Part shown: piece by piece, positions 62,701 through 64,000 of the stretch
How the letters are laid out: each line of letters starts with the position of its first letter
Numbering within the stretch: the stretch's first letter is position 1
NCBI GenBank assembly: GCA_034509735.1
Contig: JACGWO010000003.1
Span: forward strand, 37,928,873-37,992,872
DNA: 64,000 nt
Origin: Sesamum alatum
Lineage: Eukaryota > Streptophyta > Magnoliopsida > Lamiales > Pedaliaceae
Direction of reading: 5' to 3'
Program-made: the position numbers and the translations under genes
The notes under the pieces: model-generated
What the model was told of the DNA's origin: nothing
The model's input: only the letters and a program-made list of their open reading frames with translations
Database searches by the model: none

Positions 62701-63947
62701 AGGTAACCGAAAGTTGTCATCTTTTAGTATCCCTCCAAGGCCCACAATAAACACAAGCATCAGATCTTAGTTCCATGAGTAGCACTGATGGAACTATAAG
62801 ATCTAAATGGAGTAAGAAATCAATAAAACTGATATTAGGCCGCATACTGTCTAAAACACGGTGGAAGGAAACATTTTTATTTATGTAATTATGTCACAGG
62901 TCTGTTATTCTATGGATTCTGAAGTTTCTGCATGACTGGATTTGATAAATGACCCTCTCTATTCAACCTAAAATGTCTATTGAGGCAAATTACTGACCAT
63001 CTTACCAGTTATTGCACTTGAATTTATTCTACTATTTTGTGATTTCTCTTACATAGAATTGACCTAGGGGATGAAGTTGAGAAAAATTATTTAAGCCGAG
63101 GTTAAAATTTGGCAGCAAGGTTGGTAACAGGATGCTAATGGAGCTAAGTGGTTACCAAAGATGCTTTTAACTGGAAATCACAGCATCAGCTCTATCATTT
63201 GAATAAGAAAGCCACGCCTGCTTACAGGCAATATAACACTAGAGAGAAAGCAACACAGTGTACGTACATCAATGACGAATGACTAATTCCAGAGTGATAG
63301 TCGACAAAGTGGATAACAGCACAATTTCTTTCCTCTTTATGGAGTATAGCTCTATTGGTTGAACACAACAACGATCAGACATTGATGCTGAATGATTGGG
63401 TCCAGAGTGATGGTTGACACAGAGAATAACAGCTTCATTAGCCCAATTTCTTTATTCACTAACAAGTACCACAAGCCATCAACCTAAAAGTTTATATTCG
63501 CTAACTTAAAGTATTCAAGATAAGGATCTACATTATAGTAATGGAAAATTAGGTGAACTAGTTGCGTATCTTGGAATCTCCAAATCTTTGAAGAATTTAG
63601 TTAACACAATTTTATTGAAAACAGGTGATGTTGCATGTAAAGAAAAAATATAAATAGAAAAGACAAGGTAGAGTTGCAAAATGCTAGGAGAATAATTGTG
63701 AAAAGGGCTCATCACTTACATTCGACTTCTTCATTTAAAGCCTCTGAAGTTAACCTCTCTACTACTCGAGGAACAACATCAGCTCTTGTGACACCACCAC
63801 CTGCATCTATGTCAGCCAAAGCATCCCAATTTGGAGTAGGTATGCACCACCTGGGCTTAACCCTTGTGACCCAGAATCTGATAAAATTCTCGCCAAGTAG
63901 TAATAAACATACCGCAGTACAGTCCTATCCTCGCACTGCTGGTCAAG
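41718..63947 (-). CDS. TASH3: TPLATE complex subunit TASH3 (SH3-domain adaptor), 5' partial
   Basis: A subunit of the eight-protein TPLATE complex, which drives clathrin-mediated endocytosis at the plasma membrane. Exons in transcript order: 63720-63947, 61562-61668, 57354-57413 (duplicate 60616-60674), 59290-59390 (duplicate 56025-56124), 54117-54211, 53018-53038, 52829-52924, 52589-52709, 52266-52442, 51945-52141, 50205-50473, 48556-48657, 48287-48463, 47979-48167, 46809-47050, 46574-46720, 45708-45948, 44366-44494, 44130-44273, 42914-42970, 42668-42838, 42430-42489, 41718-41792. This gives about 1068 codons; roughly 130-150 N-terminal residues lie past 64000. The body is an alpha-solenoid (for example KSRAAAFALGLQDIDEG, SGEPYRLQIYEFLHTLAQG). 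The C-terminal SH3 domain is ALYDFSAGGDDELNLTAGEE to GLVPVLYVSPS. The first exon lacks one base near 63845 (frameshift), and the duplicated exons carry complementary errors; I take these as assembly errors. Confidence 0.92.
47136..47283. repeat. Direct repeat of ~65 bp in TASH3 intron
   Basis: CATATTTAATGATGCATCT followed by AGCAACAGAGAAGTCAATAA at about 47158-47195 recurs at 47245-47282 with a few substitutions; the preceding TCAATCATTTT is also shared. Two diverged tandem-like copies in the intron between 47051 and 47978. Confidence 0.65.
50205..50473 (-). other. Longest TASH3 coding exon in the window
   Basis: Encodes the highly conserved segment TTVACECVYVRAMVIKALIW and SFDELESIIASELSDP. 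It joins in phase to the exon ending at 51945 (…APSEG). It serves as an anchor for the gene model. Confidence 0.85.
53018..53038 (-). other. 21 nt microexon of TASH3
   Basis: GAAAGCATGTGCAACCTGGTG with AG before and GTATGG after. It restores the conserved GKHVQPGG segment between the exons at 54117-54211 and 52829-52924, and both phases fit. Automated annotation commonly misses exons of this size. Confidence 0.85.
56025..56124 (-). pseudogene. TASH3 exon copy with one-base deletion (left block)
   Basis: The exon encodes LQYAALSALRRLPLDPGNPA. It has CCCG where the other copy has CCCCG, so the frame is lost just after SIIR. The copy at 59290-59390 is intact. Probably a sequencing error rather than a real pseudo-exon. 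Confidence 0.75.
57979..58026. repeat. GTAC/GTAT microsatellite at the gap edge
   Basis: TACGTACGTACGTATGTATG-type repeat that runs straight into the Ns. The same repeat occurs complete at 61250-61292, followed by unique sequence. It is the likely cause of the assembly break. Confidence 0.9.
58027..58526. other. Assembly gap, exactly 500 N
   Basis: A round-number run of N, typical of a scaffolding default rather than a measured distance. The open frames across it are artefacts. Confidence 0.98.
58527..61286. repeat. Right copy of the ~2.76 kb duplication
   Basis: Begins abruptly at the gap with a match to 55259 and continues to the GTAC repeat, after which new sequence follows. It contains one intact TASH3 exon (59290-59390) and one with a base missing (60616-60674). 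Confidence 0.9.
60616..60674 (-). pseudogene. TASH3 exon copy with one-base deletion (right block)
   Basis: This 59 nt exon should be 60 nt: GGCATATTGGG where the left copy (57354-57413) has GGCATATTTGGG, encoding KKGIFGTKGGDKE. Homopolymer deletion, most likely a sequencing error. Confidence 0.75.
62127..62640. repeat. Tandem duplication of ~255 bp in a TASH3 intron
   Basis: Two diverged copies, about 62127-62384 and 62385-62640, share words such as CCTTTTACTCTCTCACCA, CCACGGGCTCCRAGGTCCAT, CACATGGTTTTGCCAA and CATGCTTCTTCTTTC. The source is not recognised. An open frame on the minus strand of the first copy (62031-62252) is not matched in the second copy. Confidence 0.7.
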
Positions 63948-64000
63948 CTAGAGTTTACAAAAGAAAAGGATAAACCAGTTACTTTTCATTCTAAGGGGGA

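Overview
This is nuclear DNA from a flowering plant: AT-rich intergenic sequence full of small non-autonomous transposons, GT-AG introns, and clear plant gene families. A eudicot is certain. An asterid, perhaps Lamiales, is only my impression from the repeat style. Five real genes can be rebuilt exon by exon. (1) 3372-11458 (+): an 18-exon oxidosqualene cyclase of the cycloartenol synthase type, 764 codons with no break. (2) 12020-15927 (-): a 6-exon receptor-like cytoplasmic kinase of subfamily VII (PBL17-like), 444 aa. (3) 23616-27253 (+): a 5-exon prefoldin subunit 1, 128 aa. (4) 35383-37034 (+): a 3-exon CYP716A cytochrome P450, 478 aa. (5) 41718-63947 (-): most of a TPLATE-complex TASH3 gene (SH3-domain endocytic adaptor), 23 exons in the window, 5' end beyond the right edge.

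From memory, Arabidopsis chromosome 2 carries CAS1 (At2g07050), PBL17 (At2g07180), PFD1 (At2g07340) and TASH3 (At2g07360) in the same order. The window therefore looks like a conserved cycloartenol-synthase neighbourhood into which a CYP716A gene has been placed between PFD1 and TASH3. The cyclase differs from canonical cycloartenol synthase at two positions known to control product outcome: the Tyr118 equivalent is Ser and the Ile481 equivalent is Val. CYP716A enzymes typically oxidise triterpene scaffolds, often at C-28. A diverged cyclase and a triterpene oxidase 24 kb apart is the most interesting biology here, a candidate specialised-triterpene locus, but co-function is inference.

Intergenic layout: 1-3371 has nested MITEs and a tRNA-derived SINE. 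11459-12019 is a short convergent spacer. 15928-23615 has Helitron-like repeats, MITEs and a 1 kb inverted-repeat element. 27254-35382 is repeats only. 37035-41717 has a CACTA-type MITE and a degenerate ~170 bp tandem array. A dispersed family with GGGTAAATTACA-like ends and exact 9 bp target duplications, typical of Mutator-like MITEs, recurs across the window.

Assembly caution: the 500 N gap at 58027-58526 lies between two near-identical ~2.76 kb blocks (55259-58026 and 58527-61286). They differ almost only by single-base indels and carry complementary one-base frameshifts in the same two TASH3 exons. This is very probably an unmerged contig overlap with unpolished long-read errors, not a biological duplication.
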